A stretch of DNA of 51,684 nt from a virus. The stretch lies in the IMG/VR virus record IMGVR_UViG_3300032046_000036, positions 1-51,684 of that record. One strand, written 5' to 3'. Under the pieces are notes generated by a model. The model was not told where the DNA came from. It was given only the letters and a program-made list of their open reading frames with translations, and made no database searches. Shown here piece after piece: positions 40,885 through 48,821 of the stretch (position 1 is its first letter; each line of letters starts with the position of its first letter). The translations under genes were made by a program, and so were the position numbers.

Positions 40885-42456
40885 TCATATCACCGATATT
40901 TTCGGCTCCGGCCCGAATCCTATATTTCTAATTTGCCAGCAAATAGCCCACGCTATTATAGTATCATCATAATCGCCCTCGTATTTACCTTCCCCACTAT
41001 CTTGAAAATTTCGGCATTCCGATAAGAATATCGGACAGTTAATCTTCATAAAATTGTTTTCAACCGCAGTCTTTATACCAGAAAGCATAATTGGTCTGGT
41101 CTTGAGGTTAGTCTGCCAGCCAAGTTTGACCGACTGGCCTACCGCGTCATAATCTCTGTGATAATAAAGCCGGGGATAATGCAGGACATTAAGTAGTGTA
41201 TTGAGTGTGCTATGCCCGTGATTATTCGCTTCTGGAGCCAGCCAAGCCGTATTATATTCATAGCCAAGTTTCGCCATTTTCTCGCCAAATACTTCCGGTT
41301 TCCACCGACCGTGCAGGCACGCAACCTGCTCTCCTGTTTCATAGTCAAGGACTCCGGCACAGGAGAAGTCTGAATTAGGCAGTCCTTCACCGACATCACC
41401 ACCTATAATATATTTATGTCCTACTATAGGTTTGACCCAGATAATCAAGCAACCATCCTCTTTGACTTCTATTGGTAATTTACATAAAGAAATAAGTGTG
41501 TTTATGATTGTTATATCAAAGTAATGTTGACCCGATACGACAAAAGCCGTAATGTCATCTTCTGGGTGTTCCTGTAAAAATAGTTTCTTCAAACCATTCT
41601 GTTTGCTTCTCCGCCACTTCAACTGTTCTGGTCTAATTGTTATCTGCCATTTCTCAGCCACCATCTTGATAAAATCCTTTTCCTCGGCAGTAGGAACTAT
41701 CTGTTCATCTTTCTCAAGAGATAATGAATTCGCTGGTTCTATGAACCAAGGCAGGAATATAGGTATCCAGTCGTTTCCACCCTTCTTTGCCTCGTCCCAA
41801 GTCTCAAAAAACCATCCCTTCGCCCCTTGTGCTGTGCCTTCCAGCACCACGGAACCGTATGGACAAGCCTCACATAAGCCGGCAATCAGGTTCGCTATGT
41901 CTTGAATATTCATAGAGTATCCAGTCTTGGTCTTGCCCCAGAGAGGAACCTCGCTCCCGTGAATACGCTGGAGTGTCATACTGCGCCCGAAAGACCTGTT
42001 TCCGGCTGTGCCAATATGGAACTTTGAATTGAGTTCTTTATACTCTATCTCCGCCTTGTTATCGTAATCCCTGACTGGTTTAATTTCTGGTAAGAGTTTT
42101 CGGTCAAACAGGTTGGCAATTCTGAATATTTCCACCGTGCTTGCCTTGTCGTGAGCAAGAGTAATAAGATTCTGGTTCTCCTTTGTCGCGGTGAGATAAA
42201 AACTTTCCGCCTGCTCTTCAGTTGTTATTCCACCTTGTCTGTATTTGAGCACAAGATAGTGTGGTAAGACACTGCTGTTCTTTTCTTGTCGTTTCTGTAA
42301 TTCTATCCTTTTCATCCGCCTGTATATTATCTGTGTTCGGTTGAAGAACAATGGAATTATCCGCTCCTTCTTGTCCCTAATGTAGAGAAAGCGTTGGATG
42401 TAACGGGCATCACTATTGAAAATATCCCTGATATTATTCGGTATTGTTTGTGTCAT
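40885..42456 (-). CDS. Large terminase subunit (TerL)
   Basis: A 523-residue protein. The ATPase has the deviant Walker A KYRQGGITT (residues 71-79), RIHGSEVPLW near the Walker B position, and GTAQGAKGWFFETW. The RNase-H-like nuclease shows IIGGDVGEGLPNSDFS, the middle acidic motif in LAPEANNHG, and YDDTIIAWAI. It packages DNA into the prohead. It overlaps no neighbour but follows the small terminase by seven bases, with GGAGG upstream. Confidence 0.92.
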   Translation of the reverse strand: MTQTIPNNIRDIFNSDARYIQRFLYIRDKKERIIPLFFNRTQIIYRRMKRIELQKRQEKNSSVLPHYLVLKYRQGGITTEEQAESFYLTATKENQNLITLAHDKASTVEIFRIANLFDRKLLPEIKPVRDYDNKAEIEYKELNSKFHIGTAGNRSFGRSMTLQRIHGSEVPLWGKTKTGYSMNIQDIANLIAGLCEACPYGSVVLEGTAQGAKGWFFETWDEAKKGGNDWIPIFLPWFIEPANSLSLEKDEQIVPTAEEKDFIKMVAEKWQITIRPEQLKWRRSKQNGLKKLFLQEHPEDDITAFVVSGQHYFDITIINTLISLCKLPIEVKEDGCLIIWVKPIVGHKYIIGGDVGEGLPNSDFSCAGVLDYETGEQVACLHGRWKPEVFGEKMAKLGYEYNTAWLAPEANNHGHSTLNTLLNVLHYPRLYYHRDYDAVGQSVKLGWQTNLKTRPIMLSGIKTAVENNFMKINCPIFLSECRNFQDSGEGKYEGDYDDTIIAWAICWQIRNIGFGPEPKISVI

Positions 42457-42463
42457 TTCGCCT

Positions 42464-42964
42464 TTAGCCTCCGGCCGTTATCTGCTTGTCTTCGTTTATT
42501 ATCGTCTTGTATTCTTTCGCCCGACTCTGCCCGATTTCTTTTATCAATTTTTCTATCCCGCTCACATAATCGGGCCGGCTATCGGCCCCGCCGTAGAGGA
42601 ACTCAATCAGGCGGGTAATCTTGTCCACATCTCCGACAGTCCCCTTGAGTTTTTTATCCGTTATAAGATTTGTAAGGTATGCCAATGTTCCCTCTGCAAC
42701 CGCTATGTTTCTCGCCCTTATCTCCGCCTGCCTTTTACCAACCTTTTCTAATATCCTTATTCCCATTTTGTCCCAGTAAACCCTGCGTAATAATACCCAT
42801 TTTTCCTCCTTCGCCTTCCGTCCCAACTGTGATTGACTTATACTAAATTCCCCTGCCAATTCGTTCATAGACGGCTCGTCTTCCCTGTTGATATAAGCCG
42901 TTCTGATTGTCAGCCACTTGCCTTGGGTATTCTTCTGTTGAATTTTCCGTGTGTTTTTAGGCAT
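42464..42964 (-). CDS. Small terminase subunit (TerS)-like protein
   Basis: A 166-residue protein. The N-terminal helix-turn-helix (SMNELAGEFSISQSQLGRKAKEEKW) and the helical middle are typical of small terminases, and it lies directly before TerL. Its Shine-Dalgarno GGAAG lies in a 17-base sequence repeated in the small RNA at 39146-39162. Confidence 0.75.
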   Translation of the reverse strand: MPKNTRKIQQKNTQGKWLTIRTAYINREDEPSMNELAGEFSISQSQLGRKAKEEKWVLLRRVYWDKMGIRILEKVGKRQAEIRARNIAVAEGTLAYLTNLITDKKLKGTVGDVDKITRLIEFLYGGADSRPDYVSGIEKLIKEIGQSRAKEYKTIINEDKQITAGG

Positions 42965-42978
42965 CTTCGGTTCTTCCG

Positions 42979-43104
42979 TTATTTGCCTGTAATTCTCTGA
43001 TAAAGTAGCCGATAAAAAATCCGTATAGATTTAGCATTATCAAGATTATATGGCGACCTTAATAATTGTTCGTGCCACTCCCCGCAATCACTACAATTTG
43101 GCAT
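42979..43104 (-). CDS. Small zinc-knuckle protein
   Basis: A 41-residue protein starting at 43104: a CSDC pair followed by a short basic helix (SIRIFYRLLYQRITGK). It starts four bases after the ParB-like stop and ends at the ribosome binding site of the small terminase. The ribosome binding site is weak (AAAGAAAAA). The function is unknown. Confidence 0.5.
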   Translation of the reverse strand: MPNCSDCGEWHEQLLRSPYNLDNAKSIRIFYRLLYQRITGK

Positions 43105-43107
43105 ATG

Positions 43108-43745
43108 TTATTTTTCTTTCAATAAAATAGGTTTAAGTTTAGCCCAATTAAGGTCTCTACCTTTGTTAAGACTATATTTGGCTTTAATCTGTTCATATTC
43201 CTTTTCCGTAGGCACTTCAAACCAGCACCATAACTGTTCCGGCTCTTGCGGAATACCATCCGGGTCAAATCCTTCTTCTTTCTGAAATGGTGGGGAAGTC
43301 AATTCGCTCAAAGATACATCCGGTATTAATGATGTTATTTCTTCATTAGTAAAACCAGTTATGTTAATATCTATTTTAGTGCTTGCCAGATTATCTAATA
43401 CCACTTTCAGTTTATCAAAATCCCATGTTGCATACTCATTGCTTCGATTATCAGCAATAGAAAAAGCCTCGGCTTCGGCTTTGCTCTTGAATTGTTGACA
43501 TAATACAGTTACTTTTCTAACACCAAGTTTGAGCAGGGCTTTCAGCCGGGTATGACCTGCCCTGATAACCTTATCAGGAAAACTTATTATAATAGGCACG
43601 CGGTAGCCGTGGCTTTTGATTAGGTCGGCTAACCGGTCTGATGCCTCATCATTCTGTCGTGGGTTTTGTCCCAAGCCAATAGCTCCTTGACTGGCATTTC
43701 CTTCAACCACATCTTGGGCATAGCAACATTTGTTTTATCTTTCAT
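43108..43745 (-). CDS. ParB-like (ParB/Srx) protein with frameshift
   Basis: The ParB N-terminal domain begins at the ATG at 43745 (AAGGAGGTTAAT upstream) and reads PKMWLKEMPVKELLAWDK. The rest (NPRQNDEASDRLADLIKSHG, IRAGHTRLKALLKLG, ADNRSNE) lies in another frame. The switch is at an A-run (43664-43667): one more A would restore a continuous protein of about 212 residues. Such phage proteins sit beside DNA methyltransferases; some ParB/Srx proteins are CTPases or nucleases. Whether the break is a sequencing error, a mutation or programmed is open. Confidence 0.7.
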
Positions 43746-43746
43746 A

Positions 43747-45099
43747 TTAACCTCCTTTTCTTAAAGATAATATATTACTGGGTATTCCTCTAATCCTACG
43801 TTTGGCTATGTCTATATATTCTGGACTGATTTCAATCCCTATGTAATGTCTGCCAAAACTTCTTGCCACTAGGCAGGTAGTCCCTGCCCCTGCGAACGGG
43901 TCTAATACAATACCACTATCAAAACTGGCGCCGCATCCACAGTCAGTAAGTTCAAATCCAATCTTCTTCTGAACCTGTTTGGTAAATAAAGTGTTGGTCG
44001 GAGATGCTTTTATCTGTTCACCTGTTTTATCACGCCATATTTTCTTTATTAGGCAAGGTGCTTTCTTCCAGATAACTATTCTTGGCTTACCACATTTCTT
44101 ACAGATAAATTTAGGGCAGGTTGCCCTAATTGGTATCTCACATAGTTGAGTCGGATAACTTGCGGCGTGTTTTTCGTCTAATGGACAAGTCGGAATAACC
44201 CATACACAACGCTTGTTACGACCTGTTGGGTTAGGGCGTAAATTCCTACCCGCCCTTTCTCCCATTACATATTGATTGGTCTTGGCTTTATATTTGCCCC
44301 TTATCATTTCCCCACCCCACCTGTTCAAAGATTTTGTATAAATATCAAATTGCTGGTCAAAGAAATAATCCGGGCTTTTGGTAAAGAAATATAAATACTC
44401 AAAATCAACTGTGAATCGGTCAGTAGCAGAAGCCGGCATACAATTAGGTTTTGCCCAGATAATGGTATTACGTCTAATCCAGCCTCGCTTTTGCATTTCT
44501 AATACAAACATTTCGGGAATGCCTACCAATGATTTTGATGTCATATAACGCCCTGGTGGAATAAATTGGGGTTGCCCCGGTGCATTAATACTATACCGAT
44601 TTTTGGTTTTTGTAGTTCTATTTTCACCACCAAATCCTTGTAAAGACCCACCGTAACTATCGGCAATATTAAGCCAGCACGAACCATCTCCTTTCAAGAC
44701 CCTCTTTACTTCATCCAAAATATCGCAGAGATGCTTGATGTAAAGCCCTGGGGTAGGCTCAAGACCTAATTCACCACGCCAAGCCCTACATTTTGAGCAA
44801 AAGGCACTGGGGCTATTCCCCCATCCGTGCAAACCCTTTTTAAGGGCAGTATGACTACTTAAAGCGCCACCTATACCCTGCTGGTTTTGATGGATTAACC
44901 GTGCCGTATAATTGACCCAGCGGTGTTGACAGCCGGTTTTGCTATCCCATATAATGGGATTTGTTTTATATGACCTCAGACTCCAATACGGCGGCGATGT
45001 TATAACTATATCTATTGATTCGTTAGGAATTTCCTTTAAGATTTCTAAGGCATTCCCCTGAAGTATGGTATCAATAATATCCTTAACTCGGTATATCAT
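43747..45099 (-). CDS. DNA amino-methyltransferase, SPPY type, with zinc motif
   Basis: About 450 residues from the ATG at 45099; the longer frame overlaps SSB and is unlikely. The catalytic motif IVITSPPYW lies near the N-terminus and the SAM motif DPFAGAGTT near the C-terminus, the order of beta-class N4-cytosine/N6-adenine methyltransferases. IGIEISPEYIDIAKRR ends the domain. Inserted Cys pairs (CSKC, CKKC) suggest zinc-binding loops in the recognition region. No cognate restriction enzyme is visible, so it probably protects phage DNA or alters host expression. Confidence 0.85.
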   Translation of the reverse strand: MIYRVKDIIDTILQGNALEILKEIPNESIDIVITSPPYWSLRSYKTNPIIWDSKTGCQHRWVNYTARLIHQNQQGIGGALSSHTALKKGLHGWGNSPSAFCSKCRAWRGELGLEPTPGLYIKHLCDILDEVKRVLKGDGSCWLNIADSYGGSLQGFGGENRTTKTKNRYSINAPGQPQFIPPGRYMTSKSLVGIPEMFVLEMQKRGWIRRNTIIWAKPNCMPASATDRFTVDFEYLYFFTKSPDYFFDQQFDIYTKSLNRWGGEMIRGKYKAKTNQYVMGERAGRNLRPNPTGRNKRCVWVIPTCPLDEKHAASYPTQLCEIPIRATCPKFICKKCGKPRIVIWKKAPCLIKKIWRDKTGEQIKASPTNTLFTKQVQKKIGFELTDCGCGASFDSGIVLDPFAGAGTTCLVARSFGRHYIGIEISPEYIDIAKRRIRGIPSNILSLRKGG

Positions 45100-45115
45100 A
45101 ATTATTATTCCGCCT

Positions 45116-45532
45116 TTAGAACGGTATATTTTCTTCTTCCTCTTGCTCGTGATTCGGCTGGTCTTCCTCTGACCTCTGTTCCGGGAGAACAGCCTGTTTA
45201 TCCGTCTTGGGCAGAAACTGGACTCGCTGGGCAACTACCTCTATACTTGACCTTTTCTGCCCTTCCTTAGTCTGCCACTGATTCATACGCAACCGACCTT
45301 CCACCAAAGCAAGACTGCCTTTCTTGAGATGCTCGGCACAGGCTTCTCCCGTCCGACCCCACACAGTTACTTTGATAAACAGAACACTCTCTTTTTTTCC
45401 CCCATCTTGTGTCGTATAATGCTCATTAACCGCTAAATCAAAAGAACAAACCGCCTTTCCTTGTTGGGAATATCGCAATTCAGGGTCTCGCGTTAGGTTA
45501 CCCATCAGTATCACGCAGTTAAAATTAGCCAT
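45116..45532 (-). CDS. ssb: Single-stranded DNA-binding protein (SSB)
   Basis: A 138-residue protein with the OB-fold of bacterial SSB: NFNCVILMGNLTRDPELRY, FDLAVNEHYT, KVTVWGRTGEACAEHLKKG and VEGRLRMNQWQTKEGQKR. The acidic tail ends EEEENIPF, equivalent to the DDDIPF tip by which SSB recruits partners. It coats single strands in replication and recombination. Confidence 0.95.
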   Translation of the reverse strand: MANFNCVILMGNLTRDPELRYSQQGKAVCSFDLAVNEHYTTQDGGKKESVLFIKVTVWGRTGEACAEHLKKGSLALVEGRLRMNQWQTKEGQKRSSIEVVAQRVQFLPKTDKQAVLPEQRSEEDQPNHEQEEEENIPF

Positions 45533-45580
45533 ATTGTCTCCTTTCTTATATTGTTCCCGCTATGTCTGTTGCCATAAATG

Positions 45581-45958
45581 TTATGGATTCCATTCCAGTG
45601 GTTTCTGTGTATGCCACTCGCAAAAACTGATTTTAAGTATGTTCACGAAAGGTCTGATATTGTCCATTACCTGCAGAGCAAGTTCCTTTCTTGACTTCTG
45701 GTTGAGTTCACGAATCATATCCGCTAATAGGTCGTGGACAACTGCCAAGTTGTTAATCATTATTGCCCTCTGTTCAAGAGTTATTGCGAATTGTTCGGGT
45801 GCCGGGGCTTCAGATTGGTCTATCTGAAACTTCCCGTCTGGTAAGAGAATAATCCTGCACTTCCTGTTAGATAACACCAACCCGCTATCATCGTAGAGAG
45901 CAATCCAACCTGGGGGCAACCATTCACCTATCTTTATCGTTATTCCGAATAGTTTCAT
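45581..45958 (-). CDS. Hypothetical protein
   Basis: About 125 residues from the ATG at 45958, which overlaps the previous stop (ATGA) and has GGAGG eight bases upstream. A beta-rich N-terminal half (ITIKIGEWLPPGWIALYDDS) is followed by a helical half. No family was recognised. Confidence 0.55.
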   Translation of the reverse strand: MKLFGITIKIGEWLPPGWIALYDDSGLVLSNRKCRIILLPDGKFQIDQSEAPAPEQFAITLEQRAIMINNLAVVHDLLADMIRELNQKSRKELALQVMDNIRPFVNILKISFCEWHTQKPLEWNP

Positions 45959-46233
45959 TGTCCACACCTCCACCCTCTTGCTATTGACTCCACACCGTCA
46001 TTTTCACACCAGCACGGCCTGAGGATAAACCCGCAACCGGCCTTCTTGGTTATCTCATCCAAATTCCGCTTGTAAAACTTGCAATGGGGTGGCTCCACTT
46101 CAACAGTGCCTCCACTTTCAACCACCTCGTGGACTGGCTTTTCATAGTGCCTACAACCGCCGATATTGGCAACATCTGGTTCCTTACCATTTATATTGAC
46201 AAAGAAAAGGCAGTATCGGACTGATTCAGTCAT
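45955..46233 (-). CDS. Cys-rich hypothetical protein
   Basis: A 92-residue protein with seven Cys scattered in short loops (GGCRHY, PHCKFY, GCGFILRPCWC), suggesting metal binding. It is coupled on both sides to its neighbours. No family was recognised. Confidence 0.55.
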   Translation of the reverse strand: MTESVRYCLFFVNINGKEPDVANIGGCRHYEKPVHEVVESGGTVEVEPPHCKFYKRNLDEITKKAGCGFILRPCWCENDGVESIARGWRCGQ

Positions 46234-46571
46234 TATACGAACTCCTTTAGTGGCATCGGTATCTTCTCATTTAGCGGGCGCCACAGGTGAAGACAATGTT
46301 TGTGATTGTTGATATAGTCCGCCTTCGCCGGATGTAACTGCATAGCCACCTCGTCATCTTCAAAGAACATTGACTTGATTATATTCATTATCCGCCAAGT
46401 AGGGGTCTTCTTCTCCGCCGATACCGATATATGCTCCCACCCCAGTCCATTACTGGCAATTACTTTGTAATCGTAGCCATCTATTAGGATAATAAAAGCC
46501 CCGTTATACTCATCGCCCCACTTTCCATAAAGGTTAACCCTATACTGATTGAGGTAATCAAGATTTCGCAT
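46233..46571 (-). CDS. DUF7694-like phage protein
   Basis: A 112-residue protein matching a widespread phage family: GWEHISVSAEKKTPTWRIMN, then DEVAMQLHPAKADYINNHK and CLHLWRP. The family has no known function and is often near modification or replication genes. It follows the amino-methyltransferase gene. Confidence 0.7.
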   Translation of the reverse strand: MRNLDYLNQYRVNLYGKWGDEYNGAFIILIDGYDYKVIASNGLGWEHISVSAEKKTPTWRIMNIIKSMFFEDDEVAMQLHPAKADYINNHKHCLHLWRPLNEKIPMPLKEFV

Positions 46572-46595
46572 TTATAACTTCTTCCTCATTTACGG

Positions 46596-47351
46596 TCATA
46601 AAGGCAACATCGCAAAACTGGAGAGGCGGTGTTCGGCGATTTTACAGTATTCCTCTGATATTTCTATGCCGATAAAACGCCTGCCTAATTCTTTACAGGC
46701 AACAGCGGTTGTTCCAGAACCGAGAAAAGGGTCAAGGATTAAGTCGTTTTCTTGAGAACACGCAACGATACATCGTTTAGGTATTTCGCTTGGGAACGGA
46801 GCAGGATGAGGATTATTTTTTTCAGGATTTATTCTCCAGATTTCCTTATAATGGAATGCCTCTGGATTAAATTTTGGAGAAAACCTTCCTTTCGTAATCC
46901 AGAATATATATTCAACTATAGGCATAAACCTTATCGGATCTAATACTGGACTATTTCCTCTGTCCCAAATAATCATTTGTCTTATATTAAAAGATAATAG
47001 CCATTCGTGGGGGAAAATTGCCTTATGATTAACTAATCTCGGCTTATGATTATAGAAAATACTTCCGTCATCCTTCAAAACTCTCAAACATTCCTCCAGA
47101 ACTTCTTTTTGATTTTTTTGATAATCCTTTTCTGGTAAATCATCCTTAAACTCTCCATAAGAAATTGCTGATTTAACCCAAGCGTCTTTTGGGTCATGCT
47201 TTTTATTAGCCGAATGTTTATTATACGGAGGGCTGGTAATCACAAGGTTAATACTTTTATCTGGTATATCTTTCATAACTTTAAGGCAGTCTCCACAGAC
47301 AACCTTATTTACCATCTGCGTCCAGTCGGTGATTTTGTTAAGTTTTAGCAT
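46596..47351 (-). CDS. DNA amino-methyltransferase (SPPY type), intact copy
   Basis: A 251-residue enzyme. LVITSPPYNKHSAN is motif IV, DPFLGSGTTAVAC motif I and RFIGIEISEEYCKIAEHRL motif X-type, again the beta-class order. SPPY favours N4-cytosine, though N6-adenine is possible. Its first 15 and last 16 codons are repeated almost exactly around the C5-methyltransferase frames at 47.8-48.9 kb, which shows that a second copy once existed there. Confidence 0.85.
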   Translation of the reverse strand: MLKLNKITDWTQMVNKVVCGDCLKVMKDIPDKSINLVITSPPYNKHSANKKHDPKDAWVKSAISYGEFKDDLPEKDYQKNQKEVLEECLRVLKDDGSIFYNHKPRLVNHKAIFPHEWLLSFNIRQMIIWDRGNSPVLDPIRFMPIVEYIFWITKGRFSPKFNPEAFHYKEIWRINPEKNNPHPAPFPSEIPKRCIVACSQENDLILDPFLGSGTTAVACKELGRRFIGIEISEEYCKIAEHRLSSFAMLPL

Positions 47352-47632
47352 ACCTTTTTATTTTCTATCGGGAATTTATGACACAATTCATCAAAACAAA
47401 TCTTAAAAAAATCAGGCTTTTGTTCCAGTATTATCTTAAAGGCTGTTTGTATATAAAACGAGTGAATCTTGCTATGACAAAAATAATGGAGGTCAATTAA
47501 ATTGTCTGATTCATTATCTCCACCATATCTTTTAGGTTTAATATGATGAGTCCTTTTAACCAAACTTGTTTTACTTAAAATCTTTTTACAAAAAGGACAA
47601 ATATTCTTTTCCACCTTTGCCGATATATTCAT
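47345..47632 (-). CDS. HNH endonuclease
   Basis: A 95-residue protein with CPFCKKI, HHIKPKRYGGDNESDN and HYFCHSKIH, a compact HNH domain. It is AT-rich like the HNH gene at 30769. Its start overlaps the end of the leader ORF (ATGA) just behind the pseudoknot/terminator region, and its stop overlaps the methyltransferase start. It may be a homing element linked to the methyltransferase duplication. Confidence 0.8.
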   Translation of the reverse strand: MNISAKVEKNICPFCKKILSKTSLVKRTHHIKPKRYGGDNESDNLIDLHYFCHSKIHSFYIQTAFKIILEQKPDFFKICFDELCHKFPIENKKVC

Positions 47633-47718
47633 AAAATAAAAAGGGCGTCACCACTCGGTAAAGAGAGGCTGAAGATTTGACTCTTCTGACGCCCTTCAGT
47701 TTTTGGAATTAAAGACAT
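47629..47718 (-). CDS. Putative leader peptide overlapping the terminator
   Basis: A 29-residue frame, MSLIPKTEGRQKSQIFSLSL and onward, starting behind GAGGGGTTGTCT. It runs through the stem of the terminator and its stop overlaps the ATG of the HNH gene. Translation through the stem would open the terminator, a classic attenuation layout. Expression is not proved. Confidence 0.45.
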   Translation of the reverse strand: MSLIPKTEGRQKSQIFSLSLPSGDALFIL

Positions 47719-47740
47719 AGACAACCCCTCATTTACCGAG
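47633..47740 (-). promoter_or_regulatory. Pseudoknot/terminator attenuator before the HNH gene
   Basis: CTCGGTAAA (47732-47740) pairs perfectly with TTTACCGAG (47654-47662), which lies in the loop of a terminator stem GGGCGTCA/TGACGCCC (47687-47694 with 47643-47650) followed by a U-rich tract. Together they form an H-type pseudoknot. An inner hairpin GAAGA/TCTTC adds a third stem. The layout suggests regulated termination or a functional small RNA. Confidence 0.6.
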
Positions 47741-47747
47741 TTATCCA

Positions 47748-47775
47748 ACAATAACAAATTCCCATAGAATGTCAA
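47748..47775 (-). promoter_or_regulatory. Sigma70-type promoter for the leader/HNH/methyltransferase genes
   Basis: TTGACA (47770-47775) and TATTGT (47748-47753) on the minus strand with a 16-base spacer, preceded by GAATAAAGATTTTTC, the same upstream block as at 11162 and 7013. Confidence 0.6.
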
Positions 47776-47789
47776 GAAAAATCTTTATT

Positions 47790-48749
47790 CTACAGCAGAT
47801 AGTTTACCGAGCGTAATTTACGGTCATAACGGCAACATCGCAAAACTGGAGAGGCGGTGTTCGGAGATTTTATATATTTTATAATTCTTTTTGCTATCCA
47901 TTCGGCAACAGGCACACTAACCGCATTGCCTATAACTATTCCTCGCACAGAGTCCAGTTTGTTGTTGGGAATCCCTGTAATCTCTCTTTTTCTGTCGGTG
48001 TTAGTTTCCGTAATATAAGTGTCTTGCCATATAAAGGAAGCGTTGCCTCGTTTTCCTTGGTTGACAGTATTGGCAACGACTGTATTCCATTCGTTTCGTA
48101 ATGACCAACCTTTGTCCCCGTAAGATTTTGCTGTAAGGGTGTTAACTTTTGCGATAAGGTTTTCTCCGAATCCGAATTTACGCAACCGCTTATCATCTGC
48201 TCTAATTGTGTTAGCGATATACGTTTCAGCCGTTGGGTCTTGTCTTTCCCCGTCTCTTGCAGAAATACATAACCCCCTCTCCCCCATTTTTTGCTTCTTC
48301 TTATCATCCCCGCCACCGCCTTTTGGCTCAAATAATATTTCGGGTGGACAGATTTTTCCAAGACATCCGACAATGAACACTTTCTTGCGTCTCTGGGCAA
48401 GTCCGAAATATTGACTGTCCAGTAATCTATAAGACCACCCATAGCCGCTTTGGGCCAGCGTTTGAAGAACGATTGCCATATCCCTGCCTTCGTTAATGGA
48501 AAGGAGTCGGGGAACATTCTCAATAAGTAACCATTGCGGGATAAGTATGTTGACAATCCGCATACACTCAAAGAAGATAGAACTTTTTTCGCCTTTAAGA
48601 CCCTTGCCTTTTGGGTTGGCGTTTGATATGTCCTGGCAAGGGAATCCGAACGCAATAAGGTCAAGATGTCGGTATGTTTCGGGACTTTCGGCCAGTGCTT
48701 TTTCAAGACTTTCAAAGCATACGGCATTATTTCCACTTGACCGATACAT
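47790..48749 (-). CDS. C5-cytosine DNA methyltransferase, frame B (motifs IV-VIII and X)
   Basis: A 319-residue open frame containing LIAFGFPCQDIS (motif IV, catalytic Cys at about 39), LLIENVPRLL (VI), YFGLAQRRKKVFIVG (VIII) and IVIGNAVSVPVAEWIAKRI (X). It lacks motif I and motif IX, both in the overlapping frame 47936-48817. Its last 30 residues after the methyltransferase end read through the remnant of the neighbouring methyltransferase copy. Two intertwined frames with split motifs recall the two-subunit enzymes M.EcoHK31I and M.EaeI. The true start is uncertain: the first ATG lies after motif I. Confidence 0.75.
   Translation of the reverse strand: MYRSSGNNAVCFESLEKALAESPETYRHLDLIAFGFPCQDISNANPKGKGLKGEKSSIFFECMRIVNILIPQWLLIENVPRLLSINEGRDMAIVLQTLAQSGYGWSYRLLDSQYFGLAQRRKKVFIVGCLGKICPPEILFEPKGGGGDDKKKQKMGERGLCISARDGERQDPTAETYIANTIRADDKRLRKFGFGENLIAKVNTLTAKSYGDKGWSLRNEWNTVVANTVNQGKRGNASFIWQDTYITETNTDRKREITGIPNNKLDSVRGIVIGNAVSVPVAEWIAKRIIKYIKSPNTASPVLRCCRYDRKLRSVNYLL
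47824..47872 (-). pseudogene. C-terminal remnant of a second amino-methyltransferase copy
   Basis: Reads KISEHRLSSFAMLPL then stop, matching the end of the intact enzyme (KIAEHRLSSFAMLPL). About 50 bases are nearly identical to 46589-46640. Confidence 0.8.
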
Positions 48750-48817
48750 TCAAATCCTCCTCTTTCTATCCCTAAGTCCATTCCTCCGCAACCGGAACAT
48801 AAACTAATAAATTTCAT
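47936..48817 (-). CDS. C5-cytosine DNA methyltransferase, frame A (motifs I-III and IX)
   Basis: A 293-residue open frame overlapping frame B by over 800 bases. It begins MKFISLCSGCGGMDLG (motif I, SAM binding), continues GQVEIMPYALKVL (II) and KHTDI (III), and ends LRKLTPTEKERLQGFP (IX). Its middle (CSLSDVLEKSVHPKYYLSQK, then GMIRRSKK) resembles a separate phage protein family often found beside such enzymes. Neither frame alone holds a full methyltransferase; a shift near 48650-48680 would give motifs I-VIII and X in one chain. Function as a two-part enzyme is inference. Confidence 0.7.
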   Translation of the reverse strand: MKFISLCSGCGGMDLGIERGGFECIGQVEIMPYALKVLKKHWPKVPKHTDILTLLRSDSLARTYQTPTQKARVLKAKKVLSSLSVCGLSTYLSRNGYLLRMFPDSFPLTKAGIWQSFFKRWPKAAMGGLIDYWTVNISDLPRDARKCSLSDVLEKSVHPKYYLSQKAVAGMIRRSKKWGRGGYVFLQETGKDKTQRLKRISLTQLEQMISGCVNSDSEKTLSQKLTPLQQNLTGTKVGHYETNGIQSLPILSTKENEATLPLYGKTLILRKLTPTEKERLQGFPTTNWTLCEE

Positions 48818-48821
48818 TTAT

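Noticed and set aside
43747-45234. N-terminally extended methyltransferase frame
   Set aside because: The extra 45 residues overlap SSB and are low-complexity Arg/Lys; the ATG at 45099 starts a normal enzyme.
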